A stretch of 33,110 nucleotides of DNA from Parcubacteria group bacterium GW2011_GWE2_39_37 (lineage in GTDB: Bacteria > Patescibacteriota > Patescibacteriia > Patescibacteriales > GWE2-39-37), in contig LBWY01000016.1 of NCBI GenBank assembly GCA_000995135.1, positions 1 to 33,110 on the forward strand. Direction: 5' to 3'. Below the pieces are notes generated by a model. It ran no database searches, had not been told where the DNA came from, and was given only the letters and a program-made list of their open reading frames with translations. Both the position numbers and the translations under genes were made by a program. Positions 16,592-23,376 of the stretch are shown one piece after another. Every line of letters begins with the position of its first letter. Position 1 is the first letter of the stretch.

Positions 16592-16858
16592 TTAATTACT
16601 TTTCCAACGTTCTAACTTGGATATGCCTTTTGTAAGAAAGCCTGCGATAAAGCCTGGCATCCCCATCTCTTTAAGTTTGGTTTTGCAAAATTCTTGCATC
16701 TGAGTGACACTCCAATCTGGGGCAAGAAATGCGCCATTCTGATAGCAATAGCTGCAGTAGCGGATCGACTTGCTACCATCAGCTTCTGTTCCGCCTCCTT
16801 GCGGATCCTTTTTCAAGGGCATAGCACAACTTTGACAAATTTTATAAGTTTGTTCCAT
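16592..16858 (-). CDS. Small putative zinc-ribbon protein
   Basis: 88 residues. Two CxxC knuckles, C8/C11 (ICQSCAMPL) and C35/C38 (RYCSYCYQNG), separated by GGGTEADGSKSI, form the pattern of the 'putative zinc ribbon' family, in which GTExDGSKSxxYCxYCY is highly conserved. The C-terminal half (WSVTQMQEFCKTKLKEMGMP) is helical. Function is unknown. It is the first gene of a pair with the 40-residue basic protein. Confidence 0.85.
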   Translation of the reverse strand: MEQTYKICQSCAMPLKKDPQGGGTEADGSKSIRYCSYCYQNGAFLAPDWSVTQMQEFCKTKLKEMGMPGFIAGFLTKGISKLERWKSN

Positions 16859-16976
16859 ATAATTATTTATAGATGTATCTTATCAATACTAACAAGATTT
16901 GTCCATTACCTTCAATTAATCTTTATTTAACATGAACTTGTTATATTTTCTTTTTAAAACATTAAAGTACAATCGT

Positions 16977-17450
16977 ATGAACCCAACAGATCCCAATGCG
17001 ATTATAAAGAATGACCATGAAAATGTAAAAATTATGCTGGATGCATATCTGGATATGGAATTTGATCAGAAGCTTGATCAAGCGGAAAAAATTAGTGAGA
17101 CGCTTGCCGTACACATGGGAATGGAAGAAGAAATATTCTATCCCGAAGTAGAGAAATTATCAGCCGGAGAAGAATTGATCTCAGATGCGATCGAAGAACA
17201 CAAAGAGATCAAAGATCATCTTTTGACTATTCTAAAAACAGACGATGAAGACGAATTGGACAAACACATGAAGATGATGGAAAAGGTATTGCTCCATCAC
17301 ATAAAGGAAGAAGAAAGCAAGATGCTAACACTTTCCGAAGAAAAATTAAAGAATGAACATGCAGTTCTTGCCGGCAGGATGCTCGCTTACAAGGCCAGTA
17401 ACAAGGGAAAGATTTTTTTTGATAAGTTGAAAGACAAAATCGGAATTTAG
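16977..17450 (+). CDS. Hemerythrin-like HHE-domain protein
   Basis: 157 residues from ATG 16977. A four-helix-bundle di-iron pattern is visible: H14 (IIKNDHENV), H46/E50 (AVHMGMEEE), H75 (AIEEHKEI) and H107/H108 with E112 (LLHHIKEEE). Such proteins bind O2 or NO, or take part in iron and oxygen handling in the cytoplasm. An upstream in-frame ATG (16932) would add 15 hydrophobic residues that do not fit the family, so the later start is preferred; neither has an SD. It sits among other redox genes. Confidence 0.85.
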   Translation: MNPTDPNAIIKNDHENVKIMLDAYLDMEFDQKLDQAEKISETLAVHMGMEEEIFYPEVEKLSAGEELISDAIEEHKEIKDHLLTILKTDDEDELDKHMKMMEKVLLHHIKEEESKMLTLSEEKLKNEHAVLAGRMLAYKASNKGKIFFDKLKDKIGI

Positions 17451-17478
17451 GAGTAAAATTCTATAAGACGTAGACAAA

Positions 17479-17952
17479 CTAGGCTTGTTTCAAAATCTCT
17501 ATATCTATCTTGTTCATACCAAGCATCGCTTTCATTACTCGACCAGCTTTTTCTTTATCCGGATCTTCCAATAGCGCGTCCAATTCTTCGGGGACGATCT
17601 GCCAGGAAACGCCAAACTTGTCCTGTACCCAGCCACATTGTTGCTCTGTGCCTCCATTTGTAAGCCTTTCCCACAGCTCGTCGATCTCTTGCTGATTTTC
17701 ACAGTTCACTACAAAGGAAATGGCAGGGGTGAAAATGAATTCCGGTCCGCCGTTCAAGGCGATAAAATCGTGTCCATTCAGTTGGAATTCCACTGTCATT
17801 ACGCTACCTTCCGGTTTTCCGGAAACCTCCACCGCTTCCTTTTTGTAAAGCGCACTCTTGATTACTCGGGAATTCTTGAAAACCGAAACATAAAAATTAG
17901 CCGCCTCCTCAGCCTGATTATCAAACCACAAGAATGGAATTATTTTTTTCAT
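17479..17952 (-). CDS. PhnB-like VOC-family protein
   Basis: 157 residues from ATG 17952. The start is chosen because the family begins MKKIIPFLWFDNQAEEAANF and the 17 residues of the longer reading (from 18003) look unrelated. Other motifs are GHDFIALNGGPEF, TPAISFVVNCENQQEIDELW, QQCGWVQDKFGVSWQIVP and VMKAMLGMNKIDIEIL. It is of the 3-demethylubiquinone-9 methyltransferase-like/PhnB-like subgroup with the VOC metal-binding fold; the reaction is unknown. It is intact, unlike the VOC remnant at 452-764, which belongs to a different subgroup. Confidence 0.88.
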   Translation of the reverse strand: MKKIIPFLWFDNQAEEAANFYVSVFKNSRVIKSALYKKEAVEVSGKPEGSVMTVEFQLNGHDFIALNGGPEFIFTPAISFVVNCENQQEIDELWERLTNGGTEQQCGWVQDKFGVSWQIVPEELDALLEDPDKEKAGRVMKAMLGMNKIDIEILKQA

Positions 17953-18037
17953 AAAAAAATAATACCGAATCCAAATTAATATTTTATGAAAATGAACTAC
18001 CACTTCAAAAATATAGCCTAAGCAAGTATTTAAGAAT

Positions 18038-18616
18038 TTAAGCCATTTTTTCTCCTAATTTTTCTACCCTTAGAATTATTTTTTTTCTTTTAGTTTCTGA
18101 AAGATACTTCACCAAGCCGAAAACAGTTTTTTTCACCGGCCGGATGCCGCAGAATCCGAGCGCACCTTTTGCCAAGGCTTTATAACCGTTGGTCCTATAG
18201 AGTAAGAGATTTAATAAAGGGTGAGAATCCATGGTTACGATCAGACGAGCACTTCTGCCTTTTAAAAGCTTTTCCAAGAATGGATAGCCTTGGTGATACT
18301 TGAAGGCAAAGCCAGGTAAAAAGATCCTATCAAAAAAACCTTTCATCAATGCCGGCGGCGCCATCCACCAAACGGGGAAAACAAAGACCAGGTGGTCTGA
18401 CCATTTAATAGCTTCTTGGGCCGTAAGCAAGTCCGGTTCAAGAGGCTGAATAATATGGTAGCCTTCATGGAGAATCGGATCAAATTTCAAATCTGCCAAA
18501 TTGATTCTTTTGACTTCTGCGCCAGCATTCTTTGCTCCCTTTTCGTAAGCAGCTGCCAATCCATAGCAAAAGCTTTCTTTATGCGGATTACCGTTTATGA
18601 TTAGAATTTTTTTCAT
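18038..18616 (-). CDS. NAD(P)H-dependent quinone/FMN oxidoreductase
   Basis: 192 residues with a flavodoxin-like fold. It begins MKKILIINGNPHKESFCYGL (FMN phosphate loop) and contains DPILHEGY, the flavin-binding FVFPVWWMAPPALMKGFFDR, FLPGFAFKYHQGYP and VTMDSHP. This is the pattern of the NQO1/MdaB/KefF-like group, which transfers two electrons to quinones and limits oxidative stress. Cytoplasmic; no SD. It probably forms a small unit of its own: the PhnB-like gene starts 85 bases further on in the same direction. Confidence 0.9.
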   Translation of the reverse strand: MKKILIINGNPHKESFCYGLAAAYEKGAKNAGAEVKRINLADLKFDPILHEGYHIIQPLEPDLLTAQEAIKWSDHLVFVFPVWWMAPPALMKGFFDRIFLPGFAFKYHQGYPFLEKLLKGRSARLIVTMDSHPLLNLLLYRTNGYKALAKGALGFCGIRPVKKTVFGLVKYLSETKRKKIILRVEKLGEKMA

Positions 18617-18672
18617 TATTATAATTTACAGATATTTCTTAATAAAGACATTATATCACGGCCAGCGGAAAA

Positions 18673-18702
18673 ATAAAAAAACCACACAATAAACCGTGTG
18701 GT
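18673..18702 (-). terminator. Intrinsic terminator of the 4-TM membrane protein gene
   Basis: ACCACAC (18681-18687) pairs with GTGTGGT (18696-18702). On the minus strand a run of T (18680-18675) follows. It starts seven bases beyond the gene ending at 18709. Its stem sequence recurs in the terminator at 20772-20800. Confidence 0.85.
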
Positions 18703-18708
18703 ATGTTT

Positions 18709-19317
18709 TTATGCCTTTTCTTCCTTGGCAATAACGATGACTGGAGCTTCTTCACCGTTTTCTTCAAAGCCGAAAACGATATCCGGATCATCTTCGAGCC
18801 AATCTCGGGGAGCACGTTCCTGGAACCATCGGCCTCGAGTCGGGTTATCAAGGTGTATCAATACCCCCCAGAAAATGAACAGTTTGAAAGCAGTTGAGAA
18901 CACTTCTATAGTCCCCGCTAGCTCGCTTTCAAAGTTCAGAAACATTGTGTTCCCCATGATGTATAGGGACAATGCTCCCAGGTAGATATGGAGAGGTATC
19001 GGCAGGCGCTGATCCCGGTAAAGCAAGAAGGTGTTTTTGTCTTTGGTCATCAGGCTCACGCCCGAGCGAGTGAACTTCTTGTAAACCGCCAGCAGGATCA
19101 ATGCTCCTGGCAAGGTGTAGAGTAACCAGGAATCGGAAATCCTCACCCTGATGATTTCCTGGTCCACTTCGCCGTAGTAGAAACCGTACAGCCTGAGGCT
19201 TTTCCATATCACCACCATGGCCATGGAAAGCATCACCACCTTCATTACCATGAAACTGTGTTTCCAGAATGAATGGAAGCGCCTCGACCAATCGTTCTTT
19301 TTCGATAGCTTTTTCAC
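18709..19317 (-). CDS. Unknown four-helix membrane protein
   Basis: 202 residues from GTG 19317, chosen because the SD GGGGGT lies 6-8 bases upstream. Hydrophobic segments lie at about 21-41, 63-79, 108-127 and 134-154. The N-terminus is basic and the C-terminal 45 residues are hydrophilic and acidic (APRDWLEDDPDIVFGFEENG). I do not recognise a family. It has its own promoter (19376-19404) and terminator. GC content looks higher than in neighbouring housekeeping genes, suggesting acquisition. Confidence 0.7.
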   Translation of the reverse strand: MKKLSKKNDWSRRFHSFWKHSFMVMKVVMLSMAMVVIWKSLRLYGFYYGEVDQEIIRVRISDSWLLYTLPGALILLAVYKKFTRSGVSLMTKDKNTFLLYRDQRLPIPLHIYLGALSLYIMGNTMFLNFESELAGTIEVFSTAFKLFIFWGVLIHLDNPTRGRWFQERAPRDWLEDDPDIVFGFEENGEEAPVIVIAKEEKA

Positions 19318-19375
19318 CTTTACCCCCTATTTGATTTAATGGAATGTTCAACTACCATTTGGATAGCAACAGAAA

Positions 19376-19442
19376 AAAATACCATGTTACAGGGTCTTTG
19401 TCAATGATTAAACATTGACATATCAAACCACTGAGATACTAT
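19376..19442. promoter_or_regulatory. Divergent promoters sharing a palindrome of two TTGACA boxes
   Basis: TGTCAATG (19399-19406) and CATTGACA (19413-19420) form a perfect 8-bp inverted repeat, and each arm contains a TTGACA -35 facing outward. Plus strand: TTGACA (19415-19420), 16-bp spacer, TACTAT (19437-19442), for the gene at 19478. Minus strand: TTGACA (19404-19399), 17-bp spacer, TATTTT (19381-19376), for the gene starting at 19317. One protein bound to the palindrome could control both. Confidence 0.65.
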
Positions 19443-19477
19443 TAAAGTATGAGTATTAATTCAATAACTTTAAAATT

Positions 19478-19756
19478 ATGACAACAAAAATAATCAGCTG
19501 GCTGTTCGGAATCATTTTTTTTGCCATCGGCCTAGTAAACCTTTTTTGGGGGAACGATTCTATTTTCGGCGCCTTCATCATTCTCCTTTCCTTTGTTTAT
19601 TTTCCTCCTGTAAATACTCTTCTCAAAGAAAAAACCGGTTTTACAATTCCAACTTCAATTAAAATCGTTTTGGCCATTTTCATTCTCTGGGCAACCCTGG
19701 GCGTGGGTGAATTATTCGACAAGATAGACCTGATAATGAATGATTTTAAATCGTGA
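19478..19756 (+). CDS. Small three-helix membrane protein, unknown
   Basis: 92 residues with hydrophobic segments at about 5-24, 28-44 and 60-76 (IISWLFGIIFFAIGLVNLFW, AFIILLSFVYFPPVNTLL, IKIVLAIFILWATLGVG). A short loop KEKTGFTIPTS separates the last two. No family recognised. It is transcribed from the divergent promoter at 19415-19442; no SD is seen before its ATG, unlike its minus-strand neighbours. Confidence 0.65.
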   Translation: MTTKIISWLFGIIFFAIGLVNLFWGNDSIFGAFIILLSFVYFPPVNTLLKEKTGFTIPTSIKIVLAIFILWATLGVGELFDKIDLIMNDFKS

Positions 19757-19822
19757 TTATTTTGAACTGCGATTAAGTTTAGAAATGAACTACCACTGCG
19801 AAAGGCCGGTGGTTTCCAAGAA

Positions 19823-19854
19823 TAAAAAGAGCCGCAAGTTAGAAACTCGCGGCT
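19823..19854 (-). terminator. Terminator overlapping the stop codon of the 273-residue protein gene
   Basis: An 11-bp stem with one G-U pair is formed by 19830-19854 on the minus strand (arms beginning AGCCGC and ending GCGGCT, 3-base loop), followed by CTTTTTATT. The stop TAA (19841-19839) lies inside the hairpin, so the last codons form part of the stem. Confidence 0.8.
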
Positions 19855-20660
19855 AAGCATGATATATTATCAAAAGATTTTTCAAGGGGCTCCTCAGGCG
19901 GCTCAAACGGCAACTCTGGATTGCCGGCGCCGTATACCTGATAGTCGAACTTGTCCGTTCTCACTATTTCCGCTACCCGAGCCCAATCATACTCTCCGTA
20001 TATGATGATTATCTTCGGATAGCGGGTATCCCGGCAGACCATCGCTCGCAGTTTTTTGTTAAGGGCGACGAATTGCCGGTCGCTCCAGCCCTTTTCTTCA
20101 TTGGTTAGCACGGTGAACACCTGGCTGACGAACTCATCAATTATCTGTCTAGACCGATTCATGAGCCTCTTTGTTGCCTCAAACAACAACTTCAAGGAGA
20201 CGTCTTTCTTGTCAACGGTGGCTAACCTCGGAAACAGCGGCGTTACCGATTCGCCAGCTTCACTGATTACCTTTTTTAAACTGGTGATTCGCCTTTGCCT
20301 TTCGATGTTGGCACGTAGCGAAAAAATCCGGAGCGCCAGACGATAGGCTTGATCGATGTCGTCGACATCTTTCTCATCAAATCGAGATTTTACGATCCGT
20401 TTAACTAGTTCATTAAATGCCTCTTCAGGCTCGCCGGATGCCTTATTTTCCTTTTTTTGTTTAAAAATGTCTTCTACTCGGATAATGATTGTCGTTAGTT
20501 TAAGCGCCTTAAGGTGGCTCAAGGTTTTCAAATCGGCAATCAGCTTTAGTAAGGTTTCTTCTTTGATATAGGCCAAGTCTTCTACTCTTGGCAGTTCCCT
20601 AGCCAAATCAAAATGCAATCCACAGAGCAAAATCAAGTACTTAGTAACAAAAGTCTCCAT
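19839..20660 (-). CDS. Unknown soluble, mostly helical protein
   Basis: 273 residues. The start ATG 20660 is supported by a perfect SD, AGGAGG, eight bases upstream. There is no signal peptide or membrane segment. It is mostly charged helices (KADLKTLSHLKALKLTTIIIRVEDIF-like stretches at 42-66 and 135-190). Near the C-terminus lies a compact alpha/beta patch (YPKIIIIYGEYDWARVAEIV, about 217-236). I do not recognise the family. A promoter with TTGACA/TATTTT precedes it and a terminator overlaps its stop, so it is a single-gene unit of the 18.7-23.3 kb island. Confidence 0.7.
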   Translation of the reverse strand: METFVTKYLILLCGLHFDLARELPRVEDLAYIKEETLLKLIADLKTLSHLKALKLTTIIIRVEDIFKQKKENKASGEPEEAFNELVKRIVKSRFDEKDVDDIDQAYRLALRIFSLRANIERQRRITSLKKVISEAGESVTPLFPRLATVDKKDVSLKLLFEATKRLMNRSRQIIDEFVSQVFTVLTNEEKGWSDRQFVALNKKLRAMVCRDTRYPKIIIIYGEYDWARVAEIVRTDKFDYQVYGAGNPELPFEPPEEPLEKSFDNISCLAASF

Positions 20661-20713
20661 CAGGCGCCTCCTGTACTATCGAATTGAATTTTATTAAGGG
20701 CAAGATAAGCAAA

Positions 20714-20743
20714 AAAATAGCACAATTTGCCGTTTTTTGTCAA
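20714..20743 (-). promoter_or_regulatory. Promoter of the 273-residue protein gene
   Basis: TTGACA (20743-20738), 18-bp spacer starting with an A run and GGC, and TATTTT (20719-20714). It lies about 55 bases before the ATG. It resembles the promoters at 22132-22161 and 23377-23405. Confidence 0.65.
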
Positions 20744-20771
20744 ATGCTGGCTCTAATAATAGTTTAGGAAT

Positions 20772-20800
20772 AAAAAAAACCACACAGTAAAACCGTGTGG
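20772..20800 (-). terminator. Intrinsic terminator of the 399-residue protein gene
   Basis: CCACAC (20780-20785) pairs with GTGTGG (20795-20800), with inner GT/AC pairing. Eight T follow on the minus strand (20779-20772). It is nearly the same stem as at 18673-18702. Confidence 0.88.
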
Positions 20801-20815
20801 CTAGGATTGCCGACC

Positions 20816-22015
20816 TTATTCGCCGACAACTTGGGTTATTTGTTCAACAATGTTCTCATCGAACTCATCGCATTCGTCAAGAATGCCGTTGAGAACATTT
20901 ATGTGTTTAATTTTCTTTTCGGTGCCGAGCCTTAAGAATACCTCTTTTCTTAGTTTGATATTCTCCCTTACCCGCAAAAGCAGTTTACCTTTTTCTGCGT
21001 TCTGCTCTTCGAGTATTCCAATTTGCCCTTTAGCAATTTCCAGTTCCCGCTGGAGATCACTTATAGTTTGGAGCAAACCATCGCCATCAGCCTCTTTGAC
21101 TATCAGCATGTTTCTGGCGCTTTCTGTCAGCCAGATACACGGTTGTGGCAGACTTTTGGTCGGAGGCTTGCTGATTATGCCTCGTTCGATCAGATGTCTG
21201 ATCGCCCCCCTCTGGTTAAGGTTCTTCAACTTCAATCCCCTCAGTATCTCCCCAAGACCATCCCTGGATACAGGCGCAAGCAGGCCGCCTGCTTTCTCCA
21301 CAAAAGCCCTGATGAAGGCTTCGAGGATCGACTGAAAGAAAATGTTGCGGTACCGTCTGCTCCTTTCCTTCGCGGGCAGATTATCAGGGATGGAAGCATC
21401 GATTTCCTCTTCAATAGGGTCGTCGTGAATGGAAGAGCTACTCGCTTCGTCAGCCCTGGGAACGGGAGTATCAATTCCTTCGCCAGTTATCTCTGCCTCC
21501 TCCGAGACTGCCTCAGTGTCGTTGACCATTTCTTCGATTGGCGGTGGTGGTGGCACATCTTGAATTGAAGCAGCCGCAGTCTCTTGCTTTCCAGTCCCAT
21601 TAACTTCAGCCGGAGTTCTGGTCCGAGAACACTTTTCTTCAGCGATGTTCTTGATGATGCTCAAGAACGCCGCATGTCGGTCTACTGATATGCAAACCGG
21701 TATTTGGATTTTGCACCACCAAACCTGGTCTGTGCCGATAAAACCGATCTTGACAATGACACCGATCCCCGGAGTTTCGCGGCAAATTTTTTGGACTTCT
21801 ACCCAATCGACTTTGTGCGTGATCCCGCTATGAGTTTCCTTGTCCAAAAAAACGTTGAATTTTTTTCGTACTGTCTGCCCTCTAAGAACAAGCAGTATCA
21901 TCTCCTCCAATCTTTTTTGCGGAGCCCCTTTAAGCTGTCTTTTGCCAGCTCTCAGCTCAACTTCAAGTCCATCGAATTCTGTCTTGGCATTACCTCGCTT
22001 CCTATTCTCCTTCAT
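20816..22015 (-). CDS. Unknown protein: acidic linker, winged-helix-like region, coiled coil
   Basis: 399 residues from ATG 22015. This start is chosen because AAAGGAG lies five bases upstream; the longer reading from 22030 contains that SD inside its coding sequence. N-terminal region 1-130 is basic then alpha/beta (VQKICRETPGIGVIVKIGFI; VWWCKIQIPVCISVDRHAAF). Residues 135-215 form a Pro/Glu/Ser-rich acidic linker (PPPPPIEEMV). Residues 225-305 look like a winged helix (LGEILRGLKLKNLNQRGAIR, then HLIERGIIS and a WLTESARNML end), and 310-360 a coiled coil. The winged-helix reading suggests DNA binding but is inferred from pattern only. Own promoter, long hairpin leader and terminator. Not a family I recognise. 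Confidence 0.65.
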   Translation of the reverse strand: MKENRKRGNAKTEFDGLEVELRAGKRQLKGAPQKRLEEMILLVLRGQTVRKKFNVFLDKETHSGITHKVDWVEVQKICRETPGIGVIVKIGFIGTDQVWWCKIQIPVCISVDRHAAFLSIIKNIAEEKCSRTRTPAEVNGTGKQETAAASIQDVPPPPPIEEMVNDTEAVSEEAEITGEGIDTPVPRADEASSSSIHDDPIEEEIDASIPDNLPAKERSRRYRNIFFQSILEAFIRAFVEKAGGLLAPVSRDGLGEILRGLKLKNLNQRGAIRHLIERGIISKPPTKSLPQPCIWLTESARNMLIVKEADGDGLLQTISDLQRELEIAKGQIGILEEQNAEKGKLLLRVRENIKLRKEVFLRLGTEKKIKHINVLNGILDECDEFDENIVEQITQVVGE

Positions 22016-22051
22016 CATTTCTCCTTTCATTGCATGTGAATAATTTTTTTA

Positions 22052-22107
22052 GATTAGTTTCAATTTTAAAAACAATCAAAAAATCATCTTTAAAATTGAA
22101 ACCAATC
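22052..22107 (-). promoter_or_regulatory. Long stem-loop in the leader of the 399-residue protein gene
   Basis: Two 19-base arms (22052-22070 and 22089-22107) are inverted repeats with one mismatch; the core GTTTCAATTTTAAA (22057-22070) is perfect. The loop is 18 bases. It falls between the promoter at 22132-22161 and the SD at about 22021-22027, so it would be transcribed. There is no T run after it in the minus direction, so it is not a plain terminator. It could be a regulatory RNA fold or a dimeric protein site. Confidence 0.55.
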
Positions 22108-22131
22108 GTTTTGAAAGAACAAGGATAATAG

Positions 22132-22161
22132 AATATAACACAAGATCCCTTTTTTTGTCAA
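22132..22161 (-). promoter_or_regulatory. Promoter of the 399-residue protein gene
   Basis: TTGACA (22161-22156), 18-bp spacer beginning AAAAAAGGG, and TATATT (22137-22132). Predicted start near 22125, giving a leader of about 110 bases that contains the stem-loop at 22052-22107. Confidence 0.7.
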
Positions 22162-22185
22162 AAAAGGATAAGCTGAGATTTAACA

Positions 22186-22219
22186 ACAAAAAAATAACGC
22201 TAATTTAAGCGTTATTTTT
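22186..22219 (-). terminator. Intrinsic terminator of the 54-residue membrane protein gene
   Basis: AAAAATAACGCT (22190-22201) pairs with AGCGTTATTTTT (22208-22219) around a 6-base loop. On the minus strand T residues follow. It lies 22 bases past the gene ending at 22242. Confidence 0.85.
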
Positions 22220-22241
22220 CTAATTGAAATTTGGAAAAAAC

Positions 22242-22406
22242 TCAGTCTTTCTTGTTCTTTATCAGCCCTACAACTCCAATAACGACCAAAACTAATCCAA
22301 GTAACTGCGCTCCAGGGCTGTCATCATAGCCGCCGTACACAAACATAAAAGCACCAAATAATATTGCGGGAACAAAATATAGCATTTTTTTATAATATTT
22401 TTTCAT
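22242..22406 (-). CDS. Small two-helix membrane protein, unknown
   Basis: 54 residues: MKKYYKKMLYFVPAILFGAF opens the first helix (about 8-24), a short loop YGGYDDSPGAQ follows, then LLGLVLVVIGVVGLIKNKKD forms the second helix and a basic end. The positive-inside pattern suggests both termini are cytoplasmic. No family recognised. A good terminator follows, supporting expression; no SD before the ATG. Confidence 0.65.
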   Translation of the reverse strand: MKKYYKKMLYFVPAILFGAFMFVYGGYDDSPGAQLLGLVLVVIGVVGLIKNKKD

Positions 22407-22550
22407 ATTGTTTTTATGAATTAATTATATCACAATTTTCAAAAAATGCCTGCAATAATTTTTAAATTTAAAAACCGCGTAACCTATATAAAAAAATAAT
22501 ACTGCTTGATTAAAGTAATGTTAGGCAGCTTAAATTAAATTAAAGATTTA

Positions 22551-22578
22551 AAAAAACCGCGCAGCATGAGCTGTGCGG
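22551..22578 (-). terminator. Intrinsic terminator of the 82-residue protein gene
   Basis: CCGCGCAGC (22557-22565) pairs with GCTGTGCGG (22570-22578), with one imperfect pair. On the minus strand a T run (22556-22551) follows. The stem starts directly after the TAG stop at 22579-22581. Confidence 0.85.
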
Positions 22579-22827
22579 CTATATAAGCGTAATTCTTCTT
22601 TTCAAATCATTGAGGCCGCTTGTCCTGCCCTCAATTGATGTTTCGGACATGGTTTTGACAGCAATCTGGCGTCGCAGACCAGTATCCAATTCGATCTCAA
22701 AGAAGTTCTCTCCCTTGAGCTGATGAAATGTCCTGCAGAACCCTTCTATAGGGCTGACATTTTCTACATCTACAAAAATGATCCGTACTTTGCGACCTGC
22801 AAACATCAAGATCAATTTTTCTAACAC
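22579..22827 (-). CDS. Unknown 82-residue protein
   Basis: 82 residues from GTG 22827, placed by a perfect AGGAGG eight bases upstream. The first half is hydrophobic beta-like (VRIIFVDVENVSPIEGF), the middle FFEIELDTGLRRQIAVKTMS and the end basic. There is no membrane helix long enough to be sure of. No family recognised. A promoter (22875-22903) and terminator make it a single-gene unit with the same signals as the other island genes. Confidence 0.65.
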   Translation of the reverse strand: MLEKLILMFAGRKVRIIFVDVENVSPIEGFCRTFHQLKGENFFEIELDTGLRRQIAVKTMSETSIEGRTSGLNDLKRRITLI

Positions 22828-22874
22828 TGAAACCTCCTGACTGAAACTGGATTGGCTATTTAATTATGATGCAA

Positions 22875-22903
22875 CGAATAACCACCTTGTTTTCCGTTTG
22901 CAA
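22875..22903 (-). promoter_or_regulatory. Candidate promoter of the 82-residue protein gene
   Basis: TTGCAA (22903-22898), 17-bp spacer and TATTCG (22880-22875). It overlaps nothing but the last bases upstream of the preceding gene's stop at 22904. It is weaker than its neighbours but has the same spacing. Confidence 0.4.
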
Positions 22904-23152
22904 TTATCTCAAGCCCGAAGCCAACCAACTTTCTCTGCGCATAACACTTGGCTTGATACAGCCTTTTGTCAAATTTTCAATAACCTCCCCTGCCTTTTCA
23001 TGAAGCGTAATGAAAAGCAGTCCAGATTGACCCGTTAAGGTGGTAAACTGACCAAACCGCTTGATGGATACAGACCCTCTTTTCTTGTTAATGATATTAA
23101 TAACTGCTCTTTCGGCGCTCTCCTGTTTCGGTTTTTTTGGTTTGTTTGCCAA
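22904..23152 (-). CDS. Unknown small protein, main frame (probably continues from the upstream overlapping frame)
   Basis: 82 residues if started at TTG 23152: a Lys/Pro-rich start (MANKPKKPKQ) followed by a well-formed alpha/beta stretch (AERAVINIINKKRGSVSIKR, then TGQSGLLFITLHEKAGEVIE). There is no SD at the TTG, and the frame is open upstream to 23213 or so without a better start. The frame starting at 23238 has an SD and runs into this one across a run of five A. A -1 shift there gives one 111-residue protein. No family recognised. Confidence 0.5.
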   Translation of the reverse strand: MANKPKKPKQESAERAVINIINKKRGSVSIKRFGQFTTLTGQSGLLFITLHEKAGEVIENLTKGCIKPSVMRRESWLASGLR

Positions 23153-23238
23153 GCTTTTTCCGGATGCAATCGATTCGATTGATCTACCAGCATTCCAATT
23201 ATTCCAAGCAAGTCACTCAATCCAGGCTGTTTGATCAT
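23035..23238 (-). CDS. Overlapping upstream frame with strong SD (first part of the same locus)
   Basis: ATG 23238 is preceded by GGGAGGGG two bases upstream, so translation probably starts here: MIKQPGLSDLLGIIGMLVDQ then SNRLHPEK. After CCGGAAAAAGC (about 23160) the frame continues with low-quality, Asn/Arg-rich residues that overlap the better frame by 118 bases. I read the first 28 codons as genuine and the rest as a shadow, meaning a frameshift (mutation, sequencing error or slippage on AAAAAG). Confidence 0.45.
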   Translation of the reverse strand: MIKQPGLSDLLGIIGMLVDQSNRLHPEKAWQTNQKNRNRRAPKEQLLISLTRKEGLYPSSGLVSLPP

Positions 23239-23299
23239 AGCCCCTCCCATTCTTTAGCAAGATAAATGCAAATTTATTTTGTTTCTCAACTTATAATGA

Positions 23300-23350
23300 T
23301 TTAGTGAAAAATATAGATCCACTAAGTCAAAACCAAGATTATTCACTAAA
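23300..23350 (-). promoter_or_regulatory. Inverted repeat in the leader of the frameshifted gene
   Basis: TTTAGTGAA (23300-23308) and TTCACTAAA (23342-23350) form a perfect 9-bp inverted repeat with a 33-base spacer. Its position between promoter (23377-23405) and SD parallels the leader dyad at 22052-22107, although the sequences differ. The spacer has a further CACTAA, reminiscent of half an arm. Confidence 0.4.
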
Positions 23351-23376
23351 ATATTTTAAAAGAACAGTGATAAAAT

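Noticed and set aside
16932-16976. Upstream start for the hemerythrin gene
   Set aside because: The added 15 residues are hydrophobic and unlike the family, with no SD to support them.
18929-19351. 140-codon minus-strand frame overlapping the 202-residue membrane protein
   Set aside because: The competing frame has SD, promoter, membrane helices and a terminator right after its stop; this one ends mid-gene.
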